Origin: Asparagopsis taxiformis
Lineage: Eukaryota > Rhodophyta > Florideophyceae > Bonnemaisoniales > Bonnemaisoniaceae
Length of the DNA stretch: 64,000 nucleotides
Reading direction: 5' to 3'
Assembly (NCBI GenBank): GCA_030407315.1
Contig: JALQPE010001840.1
Location: 1 to 64,000, forward strand
Part shown: piece after piece, positions 11,602 through 23,600 of the stretch
How the letters are laid out: every line of letters begins with the position of its first letter
Position numbering within the stretch: position 1 is the first letter of the stretch
Made by a program: the position numbers and the translations under genes
The notes under the pieces: model-generated
What the model saw: only the letters and a program-made list of their open reading frames with translations
Database searches by the model: none
What the model was told of the DNA's origin: nothing

Positions 11602-12432
11602 CGGCAGGGACTTCCGTCCTTTTCCGACCTAGGGAAGGGTGAGGAAGGAATTATGAAGTCAGGAAACAGGGTATAGGAATGGTATGGACGGCTGTAGGCG
11701 GCATTAGGTAACACATTTTGTTGTTTACACCCGGTTTGAGCTGGGTGTTGTGTCTAGTATGGTTGGAGGAGTGTACGAAATTTCTACCACGTGGTCGGAA
11801 ATGGTTCAATTTTCTCACGACAGAGATTCTGACTTTCGAAATTCAAACTCGTTAAAGTGGGCTGGAGTTGGTGTGAACACCTCCAGGACCTCTGGGAAGG
11901 ATCTGGTAACACATGTCCTGTGACTGCACGCGGTTATCCTCTCTGAAATCAACCATAGATTATCGGAGGGCAAAATCTACTCTTGGTGCCTTGTGGCACA
12001 TTGACAATACAAAACCGTCTGTTTCCAGTTTTTATATACTTTACTCTCGAGTAGATAGGATTTCAGCTGTCCAAGTAAAGAATGGGCCATATAAATGTTT
12101 CATTTCAACACAAGCATTGTGCAATTCAACCTCTTCCAGGTCCAAAAACTTGTCCAGAGTACACTTCCAGGCCATCGCCTGGGAGCGTACTCTGGACAAT
12201 TTTTTGGACTAAGTGCACTTTCAAGTGCATGCACTTGGAGGCATCCAGTCCAAATCTACGTCGTTCCGACAAAGTTGAATTTTGGCCATGGCCGAAATTC
12301 ATCATATCTGCAGTTGTGAGAATCTGATGACCAAAAATCGATGCATTCTGCCAGCCCTAATGCGCAAGCCAGAAGCTTTACGGACAGATAAAACACCTTT
12401 CTGTAATCCCCAGAGCCACTCCAGCCCTTATA
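11602..12432. repeat. Repeat module copy 1 and a partial 172-bp repeat
   Basis: 11640-12075 shares long blocks (GGTGTGAACACCTCCAGGAC, CTCACGACAGAGATTCT, ATAGATTATCGG) with 12870-13275 and 13860-14290. From about 12195 a copy of the 172-bp unit seen at 14700-15410 follows (GACAAAGTTGAATTTTGGCC). Confidence 0.75.
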
Positions 12433-12497
12433 CACTACGGTGTTGAAAAGAGGGCCTCAGACAGTACGGTGAGACAGTGATTTTTACTGCCTCACTG
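12433..12497 (+). repeat. Extra internal copy of the transposon left terminus
   Basis: CACTACGGTGTTGAAAAGAG and the following GACAGT array repeat the left end at 5964 in the same orientation. Similarity is lost after about 65 bp, and the flank (ATA) does not match the right-end flank, so this is a truncated end rather than a second complete boundary. Confidence 0.8.
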
Positions 12498-12736
12498 TAC
12501 AATGATATTCAGGAAGTAGGATATTCTCTAAGCCTAGCACGGGAGAGAAAGATGGAAGCGTAGGCATGCAGAAGTATAGAGGCAATAGTATGTGTAGACT
12601 ATGGCAGTGGTAGAAAAGTATTTCATGCACGAAAAGGACTGGTAGAGTGACACTAGAGAAGTGATGCTTAGCAGGAAGGGATGTGGAGATGATGAAGGAG
12701 GACAACAGACATGAGATCGAGGGTTGAGACCAACGG

Positions 12737-12842
12737 CTTACAGACGGAGCAGTTTACCAGGGATGTTTACAGCAAAGTCATCGTTACGATGACTTTGCTG
12801 TAAGCATCCCCATGGTAAAAAATTCTGCCACTCAGCTGTAAG
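12737..12842. repeat. Fold-back element 2, one palindrome
   Basis: A short version of the 11139-11601 element: CTTACAG...GTTTACC at the left, one palindrome core (about 12766-12803), then GGTAAA...CTGTAAG at the right. Confidence 0.82.
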
Positions 12843-13531
12843 CGGCTGGTAGCTTGGTCCCTCCCTCACCTTGGGAAGGGTGAGCAAGGAATTGTGAAGC
12901 CGTAAAACATGGCAGAGGGATGGTTTGGACGGCTGTTAGCGGTGTTGGGGAGCACTCTGCGTCGTGCTAACCCAGTCTGGGCTGGGTGCCCTGCCTGGTA
13001 CGGCGGGAGGAGTGCACAAAATTTCAAACACAATTTCCTCAAGAGTGAAATTCTGATTGTCGAAACTCAACCTCCCTAAAATGAACTAGAGCTGGCATGA
13101 GCACCTCCAGGACGTCTGGAAAGGTACTGACAGCACATTTTCGGAGCATTGGCGCAGCTGTTCTCTCTGAGATCAAGCATAGAGTATCCGTGGCCAGATT
13201 CTATTCCTGGTGCCGTGTGGCACAGTGACCACACCAAATCGCCCTTTTTAGCAGACTATAGATTTGAGTTACTAGGAATCTAGCTGCCTTCAATACCAAC
13301 ATAGTTGGTAAGTAGGCTAGCCTAGGATTGTAGGAAAATCAGGAAGGATGGGAGGGTAGGTATGCAGCAACATGAAGGGGATAGTATGAGTAGATTATGG
13401 CGGTGGTAGAGAAGGATTGCACTCACTGAAGGGTCGGCTGGAGTGACACCGGAGTCGACATAGAAGGGAGGTTGGGATAGGCTGGGATGGAGGAAGACAA
13501 GAGACATGAGAGAGAGGGTGAAGCCAGACCG
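12843..13531. repeat. Repeat module copy 2
   Basis: 12870-13275 is the second copy of the ~430-bp module at 11640. The following ~200 bp (13320-13531) resembles 12530-12736 and 14330-14520, with AGTATGAGTAGA and GAGTGACACC words. The arrangement is fold-back, module, spacer, repeated with a period near 0.8-1 kb. Confidence 0.7.
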
Positions 13532-13836
13532 CTTACAGCTGAGGCAGTTTACCGCGGGTGCTGACAGCAAAGTCATCGTTACGATGACTTTGCTGTAAGA
13601 AAAGAAAACATTACAGCAGGCACGTTTTTTTACCCGGTAAAAAAATTCTTGGTGATTTTTTACCCGGTAAAAATTCTTCGCCTACTGTAATGTTTCCTTT
13701 TCTTACAGCAAAGTCATCGTTACGATGACTTTGCTGTATGCGGTAAACTCACTTCCTTCTGTACTTTTCTTACAGCAAAGTCATCGTAACGATGACTTTG
13801 CTGTAAGCATCCCTGGTAAACTGCCTCAGCTGTAAG
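13532..13836. repeat. Fold-back element 3, three palindromes
   Basis: CTTACAGCTGAGGCAGTTTACC at the left is inverted at the right as GGTAAACTGCCTCAGCTGTAAG. Three copies of the palindrome core lie inside (about 13562, 13704, 13769), one with an altered end. Confidence 0.87.
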
Positions 13837-14700
13837 CGTCTGGTACCTTGGTCCCTCTCTCACTTTGGGAAGGGTGAGATAGGAATTTTGAAGTCGGGAA
13901 CATTGTGGAAGGATGGTTTCGACGGCTTCGGGCGGCTTTGAAGAGCAATCTGTGTCTTGTTCACCCGGGCTGAACTACCTAAAAAGTTCAGTATTGGGAG
14001 AGCAGCACGGTAAATTTCGACCACCATTTTCTCACGACAGAGATTCTGGCGGTCGAAATTCAAACTCGTTAAAATGGACTAGAGTTGGTGTGAACACCTC
14101 CAGGACCTCTGGAAAGGTACTACCTGCACATTTTCCGAGGCTACAAGAAGCCGGTCTCTCCAATATCAAGCATAGATTATCGGTGCGCAAAATCTACTCC
14201 TGGTGCTGTGTAGCACATTGACTATACAAAACCGTCCGTTTTCCGTTATAATAAACTATACTCTCAAGTAGGTAGGAATCTAGATATTCACCTTACATCG
14301 ATGGTTATGAAGTAGGTTAGCCTAGGACTGAAGGACAGAAGGTAAAGGATAGGATGGTAGGCATGGGGTAAAATGAAGGTGGTGGTATGAGTAGAATACG
14401 GAAGTGGTAGACAGGTATTTAATGCACAGGAGGGGCGTGTGAAGTGACACCAGAGGCGCGGTGCGTCACAGGAAGGAAGACTGGAATGATGAAGGAGAAC
14501 TAGAGGCATGAGAGATAGGTTGTTGAGGCATGCTTCTAGCTCTATTATATAACTACATTGCTCCTCTATAGGCTACGCAATCCATTCCAGCAGTTCTAGT
14601 TAAAAATGGACTATATGAATGTTTCATTTCAATATCAGCATTGTGCAGTTGAGCCTCTTCAAGGTCCGAAAACTTGTCCAGAGTACGCTTCCAGGCCACT
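13837..14700. repeat. Repeat module copy 3 and spacer
   Basis: 13860-14290 is the third copy of the module seen at 11640 and 12870, followed by the ~200-bp spacer type at 14330-14520. No gene recognised. Confidence 0.7.
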
Positions 14701-15410
14701 TGAAGGCATCCAGAACACTTGCACTTCGTTCTTGCAAAGTTCAATTTTGGCTATCACATCTCCAGTTGTGGGAGTCTGGTGACCAAAAGTCGATGCATTC
14801 TGGAATCCCTACCACGCAATTCAACAGCTTTACGGACACATAAAACACTTTTCCGTACTCCCTAGAGCCACTCCAGCCCTTACGGATCACTTACACTTCG
14901 TTCCGACAAAGTTCAATTTTGGCCATCACATCTCCAGTTGTGAGAATCTGGTGACCAAAAATTAGTGAACTCCGGAAGCTGTACCTCGCAAGCCACCAGC
15001 TTTCAGGGCAAATAAAACCCATTACAGTACTCCCCAGACCCACTCCAACCCTTACAGACCACTTGCACTTCGTTCCGACAAAGTTCAATTTTGGCCATCA
15101 CATCTTCAGTTGTGGGAATCTGGTGACCAAAACTCGATGCATTCTGTCAGCCCTAATGCGCAAGCCAGCAGCTTTACGAACTCATAGAACACTTTTCCGT
15201 ACTCCCTAGACCCACTCCAACCCTTACAGACCACTTGCACATCATTCGGACAAAGTTCCATTTTGACCATCACATCTCCAGTTGTGAGAATCTGATGACC
15301 AAAAATCGATGAATTATACCAACCCTTCCACGCAAGCGAGAAAGCTTGAGTGCAATTAAAACAAGTTTTAGTGCTCCCTAGAACCACCCCAACCGTTTCA
15401 GACCACTTTG
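14701..15410 (+). repeat. 172-bp tandem repeats, four copies
   Basis: The word CACTTCGTTC and its variants start at 14722, 14894, 15066 and 15238, exactly 172 bp apart. Each is followed by GACAAAGTTCAATTTTGGCC, TCTCCAGTTGTG, GGTGACCAAAA and an ACGG-ACATAAAACAC block. A partial copy sits at about 12195-12420. Confidence 0.9.
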
Positions 15411-15482
15411 CAGCCTTTTTCGCGAGGTCTGAAATCGTCTCCTTCTTCTTCCCGAGTGAGAAACATCAGTCCCTCTCATATG

Positions 15483-15725
15483 CTTACAGAGAAGTTGGTT
15501 TACCATGGTTTCTTACAGCAAAGTCATCGTTACGATGACTTTGCTGTAATGTTTTGTTTTCTTACAGCAAAGTCATCTTAACGATGACTTTGCTGTAATG
15601 TTTTGTTTTCTTACAGCAAAGTCATCTTAACGATGACTTTGCTGTAATGTTTTGTTTTCTTACAGCAAAGTCATCGTTACGATGACTTTGCTGTAAGCAA
15701 CCGGGTAAACTGCCTTTGCTGTAAG
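15483..15725. repeat. Fold-back element 4, four palindromes, with trailing half-copies
   Basis: Four palindrome cores stand about 50 bp apart (15511 to 15697). Two have TTAA centres. Half-copies (GCCTTAACGATGACTTTGCT) follow at about 15772 and 15851 in an ~80-bp direct repeat. Confidence 0.85.
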
Positions 15726-15909
15726 AAAACTGAATAGCAGTTCCGACAGCTTGTCCTGAGAAAGCAAATCCGCCTTAACGATGACTTTGCTGTAAGAAAA
15801 CAGAGTACTTACAGTTCTGACAGCTTGTCCTGAGAAAGCAAATCCGCCTTAACGATGACTTTGCTGTAAGAAAACACAGTAATTACAGTTCCGACAGCTT
15901 GTCCTGAAA

Positions 15910-18480
15910 ACCCGTCCTCCCACATAAGTTTATATTCTGTTACCTACCCTAGAGCTCTAATGACGTGCCCAGTCCCAAGTTTCGTACCTGGTGCTGGGCA
16001 GAATGGCTAATTAGCGTACTTCATTCTAAGGATGAAGTCGACATTCTGTCGCGTCTGCAGCCATAACATGCTGTTGGCGCCGATTACAGCGGTGATTACA
16101 CCGTTTGTGACGTAGCCATCGGCGCCGATGATTTATGCGCCGTAACACTTCAACGCGCCTACCACACACGCAATGTACTGTCATATTAGGTTTTCTCAAA
16201 TCCTCGTCCGCCCACACGCTCAATTCATGCATGCATTCCCTCACCGCCTTCCACTCGCGTCACACGCACCCTTTCGCCCGTCTAAATGCCCCCTTGCCTT
16301 GACATCCCTCATATATCAACTGGTTCGACTCGCACCGCGTTGGTCCACTTAGCATGACCATAGTCGCCGCGCCCATTCTTCGACCACATTCGCCGTCCAG
16401 TCGCGCCCAATCCCAACTGCCGCACACATACATAAACGAGCTTCCCATGATCACTTCCGCCCGGGCTGTCCCAACGGGCATACGATGCCATCCATACTCT
16501 GTCCGCAGATGAGCTCAACTCCCTTGTGCCAATCACTTGACGCCATTCGCACCTTCCACACACCCACCTCGCTGTTTCTTACTATCCTTCACACACACCT
16601 CGCTCCTGCCCAATCACATCTTCCAGTCTGTCACACTCGGTGATGCCAATCCGTCCCAGTAACGAGGTCGCAATATCGTCGACCTCGCTATTGAGACAAT
16701 GTAAACAAAGAGGTTTTTCACCACACCCTGTGATCCATGACTTGACCAACTGAGACCGTGAGCCGGATAACGTTGAAATGTTTATTCTTGAACTGCATCT
16801 TGAGATGTATTGAACACTTGCACAGCAGTCCCCCATCCCTGGACAGCGAGCCAGTCGTTGCACTCGGGTGTCAATCAAGTGAATGCAGTGTGTCAACGTG
16901 CCTTGTACAAAAACTTGGACCGGCTCTTGCGCCCCTGCCACTGCTCAAGCGTATCCAGATACTTGAGTGTGCCAGTCCAGAGTCTTAATATTCAGGTTGA
17001 TGCATGTGAGCTGCCAAAATAGTCCAAATGGAACATATGACGATTTACGCCGAACAAACATGTTGTCCTGCACAGCGTTGTTCTCTAGTGTTGCGCACTA
17101 CACCATCTATCCCTTACTATCTAAACGAACAGCTTAAAAATGCTACATCTACAAGCACCAGTGGTGGACTGGGCTCGTCTGTCTTCCAAGAGTTTCCAGA
17201 ATGGGATGTGGATATGGTTATGACTTCAACGACAACAGCGTGTGGTGAATGATGAGCGAAAAGTTTGTTTACTCGTTGCTTTCACTCGCAGTCTGCCCTG
17301 CGTCATGGTGCAATGCGATACAAATTGCTACTGGGAAAGAAGCTTTACAGAGTGAGGCAATGGTAAGGTGTCGGATACATACCGACGCTTCTCATACAAA
17401 GCTATATTTGTAAAAGTCAGTAGTATACAGTGTACGTGAGCATTGCATTGCATCGCATCTAGTAAGCGCGCACACGAACGCACAAATACAGATGCACGCA
17501 CTGGCGATTGATTCACAACGAGCGCAACTAGTCCACAACAACCATTTGATTGAAGCTCTCCGGGTGATTCTAGCAGCAACGCATCTGCAATGGTTACGAC
17601 ACTAAGCTGTTGGAAAGGACCTGCAAGCAAGTTTCAAACACAAGGCCACACCAGCAGCAGAAAGAAAAAGTACATTTGTAATGAAATGCCACCGATATAT
17701 TGCCTCCATCTTGGTTTCAGTGTTAGTTTGTGTAGAGCTGCCGCTGTGGTGAATAAGAGCGTTCCGTGTTTCAACAAGCGTATTAAGAAATACATATGTG
17801 ACTGTGAGCGACATGCGGTGGCATGTTGTTGCGTTACAGACGGTTAGATGATGATGTGAGGGAAGCAGCGATGCAAGAACTAGGCGCACATGTAACGCCA
17901 ACAAAGATGCACACTGTGTTGCATTGAGAGTGCTGCGCGATGTTGGGGCGAGAGAGGAGGTCGACGTGGTGCAGACATCACACATCATTCCATTCAATTA
18001 TATTCCACCAATACCCGTCAGGTGTATAGAAACTGTATGATTTCTCCCCAGACTCATCTCCCATCACTCCAGTAATCCCACTATCACCATTCCCACTCAC
18101 GTTTCCATGGTACTCATGTACGTCACACATAGCGTAACCCGTCATCTTCTTAGGACCAGGATTGGACAAAGCAGTGGCGTCTTGGAGTCACCGGGACACC
18201 ATCTGAGAGGTAGGAGTCTCCCCGACTGGTACTGTGACGAATGTGAACCACATCGGGGGTCATCGTAGTTGACTGTGTAGAGCTCATCGCCATCCCCTCG
18301 CTTAGTATCGAGCATAGCTTGTGAAATTCTAGGAAGCTTACTTGAATTAGATACATTTTTCAGTCCTAATGTTTGTCCATAAAGCTAGGCTCCTCTTCGG
18401 CAGTAGGCACGAGACCGAAATGGGTGAATTGACTCGTGAGAAAGCGAGCAGACGTATCAATCTTTCCGTAACTAGTGACA
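15910..18480. other. Transposon interior, no recognised gene
   Basis: Composition changes to a more balanced, host-like base use after about 16000. Many short ORFs occur on both strands, but none has a motif I can name. Confidence 0.4.
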
Positions 18481-18514
18481 TCGTAATCATATCGTTGAAA
18501 TAACACGTGTGAGA

Positions 18515-19181
18515 TTAATGGTGTGACCAGTAAAGATGCATGTACAAACGGATTGCAATGACAGTTGGAAGAACTGCCGGGTCGCTCGAATAGGCCTTCC
18601 AGGCTTGCAAAAAAGTGAGAACGGCACGCGCATTACGCAACGCCGCACGGTTGAGACAGGCGGGAAGATTGACATGCAAAATGGCCAGCATAAACAGGGA
18701 GGTCTGCAGAACAACGTGGACATTTTGTGCACAAAAGCGGTGCAAAAGCTGTGTCTCGGCGTGTCGAAACTCGAGCACGACCGCCGACATGACGTGAAAA
18801 ATGTGCACGTGTTCCTCAGAGAAGACGCGACGGAGGTCGAGCCACCTAGAGTCGCGCAGTGACGATCACACATTTGCCATCGCAAAGTGGCACGCGTGCG
18901 CGAAGAAAAAGAGCCCGGAGGTGGTGAAGGGGGAGCGCGAGCGCGAGAAGCGGGATTCAAAAGGCGTCAATGCGCTGTGCATCATCGGTGAACATCAACC
19001 AATCGGTTTGGAAGCGACGATGCAGCGTGGTAGCGACGAACAGAAGCGCGTGTGGCGTCGCATTGGTGTCAATCAATTGCGTGCGTATGGACTGTGCGGA
19101 TTGCCAACTACGCAAGGCGATGAGATAACGATCCGCTTGCGATACTTGTTTGCCACGGTCGAGTGTGGTCAATTGACCACA
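18515..19181 (-). pseudogene. Possible importin-beta/transportin-like relic
   Basis: On the minus strand 18957-19181 reads ...QADRYLIALRSWQSAQSIRTQ, then LLFVATTLHRRFQTDW. This has the spacing of the N-terminal repeats of transportin-3/importin-13-like receptors (a Leu-Gln-Ser...Trp helix, then an Ala-rich TL...K helix). After a stop, another frame (to 18515) reads helical sequence with TQLLHRFCAQNVHVVLQTSL. The resemblance is pattern-level only, and frame changes and stops make any product incomplete. If right, it is a host gene fragment captured by the transposon. Confidence 0.3.
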
Positions 19182-19219
19182 CTAGCATTAATGCTACTTG
19201 CACATTGGCGAGAGTGAAC

Positions 19220-20060
19220 TGATGATTGGTTGTCATGAATTGTGGTTGGCGGCTTGATCCATGAAATTTTTTGTTGGATATATTGTTGAAAGCGTGTGTT
19301 TTGTGGTGTGAGGCGTTTGGCAAAACTTGCAATCAGCCTTTCTGTGCGCCAGAAAAACCCATTTCCGAACAGCTGTCTCAACACACGTTCTGCTCGACAA
19401 TTGGCTGTTTCGCATACCGGCGATGTTCACATTGTCAGCATCTCTCACACATGTACAAGTCGCAGGATTCAACATGGAGACGGCACCAGAGGAGATAACA
19501 GCTGTTTACGCTTTGGTTCACTCGGCGCATCGCGACTATGATCGCAAATAGCTCTCGAATTGAGAAAGTAATCAACTATGGAACACTCTTCCGTATCTGT
19601 TTCAGTTCCTTCACGGAAGCCTCAGTGATTAGCTCGAAAAGCTCTTTCTGCACCAATTTTGTGCATCGCTGCTCCCATTCGTGAACTCCTATTTATTCCC
19701 AACTTCCGTTCGGAAATTGAGGAATATGACGTCACATTCCTCAGCGATTGCAGGCCCTTCAGCACGATTCTAATTGTCATCGCACTAAAATCGATAGTGT
19801 CATCTCCTATCCCAACTGACATAAACATGATTCTATTCTCTATTGGCAGAATAGGCTTCACTGAGACTAGAAACCTCAATCCCATTCTAGGTCGGTCGAT
19901 CTGCTATCCTCTTTCATTTATCCTCCCTCGTACTAACTTCGCTACCTACAAATATCTGTAAAGCTCGACCACAATTACTATCTTCGTATACCACACACCA
20001 TTACACCATTCCAATATTTACCTTCACACCAACACTATGCTCCATATTTCCTCTCAAGTC
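19220..20060. other. Transposon interior, no recognised gene
   Basis: AT-rich. The plus-strand ORF near 19659-19961 has no recognisable motif. Nothing else stands out before the right subterminal array. Confidence 0.45.
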
Positions 20061-20071
20061 CACTCCACGAG

Positions 20072-20440
20072 ACAGTGTTGTGAACCAATACACGGTACTA
20101 CCCGCAGACAATACAATTTGCTATCTACACTACTGTCTACAGATTTACCCAGACAGTGCAGTAATACAATACAATGCACTGCCTCAGACAGTAAAATGTA
20201 CTGTCTGCACATACTGTCTGGCGGCAACACTTCCGGACAGTAAAATTTACTGTTCTGGACAGTAAATTTTACTGTTTTTGGTACTGTCCAGATTTCGTGC
20301 CAGTTTATTGCTGCAGCAGTATTCTGAAATTTCCAGACAGTAAATTTTACTGTCTCCGCGCACTGTCTTGGCCAGACAGTAATTTTTACTGTCTCAGACA
20401 GTAAATTTACTGTCTTTTTTCATTCCCAACACCGTAGTGC
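20072..20440. repeat. Right subterminal array and terminal inverted repeat
   Basis: Dense GACAGT/ACTGTC words, many as short palindromes such as GACAGTAAATTTTACTGTC, mirror the left end. The array closes with CAACACCGTAGTGC at 20427-20440. Confidence 0.87.
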
Positions 20441-20679
20441 GTCCAATCTTTCGTTGGCGACCGTGCCCCCACCAACGTATGGTGTCGAAAACGAAAAGAG
20501 CGACGGCTCTAGCACGCATCGCGCCCCCCCCAACGCAAGGGTGGACGTCCCGGCCACTCGTTGTGCCTTCGCTTCTCGTTCGTGCGGCTCGTCGCCTTCG
20601 TTTGTTGCATCGTGCAACATCGCGCACGCGTGCGCTTAGCCCGACGCTCGTGTGCGTTTTCGGGGGCCGTCGTGGCCTT

Positions 20680-23600
20680 TCACGTTGTTGCTCGTCGCAC
20701 GCGTGCGAAGTATCGAGAGACGCTCTCTTCAGATACGTTCCGGCGGGGTTCCCACGTAGGGGTACGATACCCGACCCACTTCACGAGGAAGTCTAACGTT
20801 CCGTCATCGTTTACGCGATGGTTGAGTAGGTCGTCTACTACATACGCCGGACCGTCGCGGTTCTTGTCGAGGTCTGCCTCGGTGGCATCGTATGGCTCCG
20901 GCGGGGGCGCGTTCGCCGGCGTTGGCGCGTACGCAACGCGGTCCGAGTTGACACGTTCAACTACGTCTCCTCGTTGGATGACGAACGTTCGTACATCGTT
21001 ACGTAGTACGCGGAACGGTCCCAACGCGTGGTTGCCGAGCTTCGTGCCCTTCGTGGTCCCGTCCGTCGGGTCGATGAATACGTATTCTCCCGCGCGGATA
21101 CTTCGATTCGAGACACGGACTCGCTTGTCGAAATTTCGTTTATAACGTGCCTGAGCGGCCTTCAGCGTTCGATACGCGTTGTCCATCGTTGTGGCGAGCT
21201 CACGAACGTAAGTGGCTCGCCCTCCCCCGTCGGGTAGTTCGCGGTTCGTTACCGACGTGTGTAGCGCCAACGGTGGCGGTGGATTCGTGAGAATCAAATC
21301 GAAGGGCGTCGTGCCCGTGCTCGAATGCACATGCGTGTTGTACGCAAACGTTAACGCCGATGCGTATCGATCCCAGTCGTTCTGGTTTTCGTTCACGTAA
21401 TTGCGCAGCATCGCCAGGATCGTCCTGTTGTAGCGCTCCACCTGCCCGTTCGTTTGGGGGTGGTACGTCGACGTAAAGACGTTCGTCACGCCGATTTCGT
21501 TGCAGACGCGCTGGAAAAACTTAGCAGCGAACTGCTTTCCGTTATCGCTTATGAGCGTCCGTGGGGGTCCATACGAGAAGACCCACGCGTTGACGAACGC
21601 GCTCGCCACGTTGGCGGAATCGATATTTCGTAGAGGTACGACTCTAGTCAGCTTCGTGAAGCGGTCCGTTATCACGAGGATAAATCGGTTACCACGCGTG
21701 GTCTTCGTAAGCGGACCTAGTATGTCGATACATAGGTCTCGCAACGGCTCCGTAGCCGGAAATAAACGTAACGGGTTCGTCCGTTTGCGAAGCTTCACGC
21801 GGTTCTTCGCACATCCAACGCAGTTTCGTACCGTTGCGTGGATGTCGGCGGCCATTGCGGGCCAGTAGTACGTCCTCCGTAGGGTATAGTACATACGCGT
21901 TTGCCCGGGATGTCCAGCGAGGACGTGGTGGTGCGTTAACTCCAGTAGCCGCGGCCGTAACGAAGCCGGCACAACGATTTGTGTACGTTCCTCATCGTGA
22001 GGGTTCCGGCGTCGGAGTAAGCCATCGTGGCCTTCGAAGAATGCAGCGTCCTGCGTCTCGGACTGTCGTGTCAGTATCGTTTGACAGAACGCGTCCTCGC
22101 GTTGAGCTTCGATAAGCTCGTCCCTCGTAATGGGAAGCTGAACGTCAGCTGGTGGCACGCGTGCCGAATCGTCTTCAGCAGCGCGCTGTTCGTCGAGGAA
22201 ATCCGGTTCCTCGTCAAGAACGTCATCGAGCGACGCGTCGCGGTTGAACTCGAGGCCATCGCGGCCAGCCGTCGTGGCTGATGTTCGTTCATCACGAGTC
22301 TCGTTCGACGGGTCGTCTTGACCCCTGGCATTCGTTGCCTTTTTACGTGCGGACGTCGTTCGTCCTTGCCCATTTCGTGTGGGTTGTCGACGACTGCGAG
22401 TCGTCACGAGGACCGCGTCCCCGTACGATGGTACGTCATCGTCGACGGGTCGACCGTCGTCATACGTAGATATCACACGTGATAAAGCGTCAGGTACCTG
22501 GTGCACGCGCCCAGGCCTGTACGTGACTTCGAAATCGAATTCGGCAACGCGTAGCCTCCATCGTAGGAGTCGTCCGGACGCGTCCGTCAACGTCATCAGC
22601 CAACGTAAGGCTTCGTGATCCGTACGTACGGTAAATCGTTGACCCTCTACGTAGGGTCGGAGCGACGTTATCGCCCAAACGACAGAGTAGCACTCGCGCT
22701 CGGTCGCCGAATAACCACGTTCGGTTTCGTTAAGGGTCTTCGACCAGTACCCAATCGGCACCCATTCGTTGGGCTTGTCTTCGTTCTGCTGCTGGAGCAA
22801 CGTAGCTCCCAGCTGATACGCCGACGCGTCGGTATCGATCATGAACGGACGTCCCGCCTTCGGAAGGTGCAATACTGGTGGCGACACCAGTATTGTCTTC
22901 AACGTTTCGAACGCATTCGTTTGCGCGTCCGTTGGGTTCGTCCAATCGGGGGAAGCGTCCTTCTTCAACATCGTGTTGAGTGGCCGAGCGATCTCGGCAT
23001 ACGCCTTTACGAAACGGCGGTAAACGTTGGTCGCGCCCAAAAACGATCGACATTGCGTCTTGTCGCGTGGGAACGTAGCCGTACGAAAGGCTTCCTTGTT
23101 CCGTGCTGCAACGTGCAGCTTCCCTGGGGTGATCACGTGCCCCAGGTAGTCAACTCGTGGTTGAAAGAACGAGCACTTCGTGAGCTTTAACGTTACTCCC
23201 GCTGCGCGTAGCAGGGAAAGCACCTGGTCAACGTGACCCAGGTGAGACTCGAGGTCTTTCGAAAAGACGATTACGTCGTCTAAGTAGACCAGGCACGATT
23301 GCCAACGTACTCCGGAGAGGATGATGTCCAACGTCCGCTGAAACGTAGCGGGGGCATTTCGTAGCCCGAATGGCATTCGCACGTAGCGATACGTTCCCAT
23401 GAAAGACGTAAACGTTGTCTTATCACGGTCCTCGGCGGAGACGGGCACTTGCCAGTAACCGGCGTTACAGTCGAGTGTCGTGAAGATGGCGGCGTCGCCA
23501 AGCGAATCGAGGCAATCTTCCATACGAGGAAGCGGGTACGAATCAGCGACCGTTTTCGCGTTCAAACGCCTGTAGTCGACACAGAAGCGTAAGGATCCGT

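Larger units (their letters stand above)
5963..20440. mobile_element. CACTA-type DNA transposon, 14.5 kb, apparently non-autonomous
   Basis: The left end reads GCACTACGGTGTTG and the right end is its exact inverse (CAACACCGTAGTGC). GTC is found on both outer sides (5960-5962, 20441-20443), the 3-bp duplication expected of CACTA/EnSpm elements. Just inside both ends are arrays of the short palindromic word GACAGTaaa...tttACTGTC, like the subterminal repeats that bind CACTA transposase. Gypsy sequence continues on both sides, so the element sits inside the gypsy element. No transposase was recognised. The interior holds fold-back elements, tandem repeats and decayed coding sequence. The G before CACTA could belong to the element or to the target. 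Confidence 0.82.

Noticed and set aside
12433..20440. A second complete CACTA element using the internal terminus at 12433
   Set aside because: The flank of 12433 (ATA) does not match the right flank (GTC), and similarity to the left end stops after about 65 bp.
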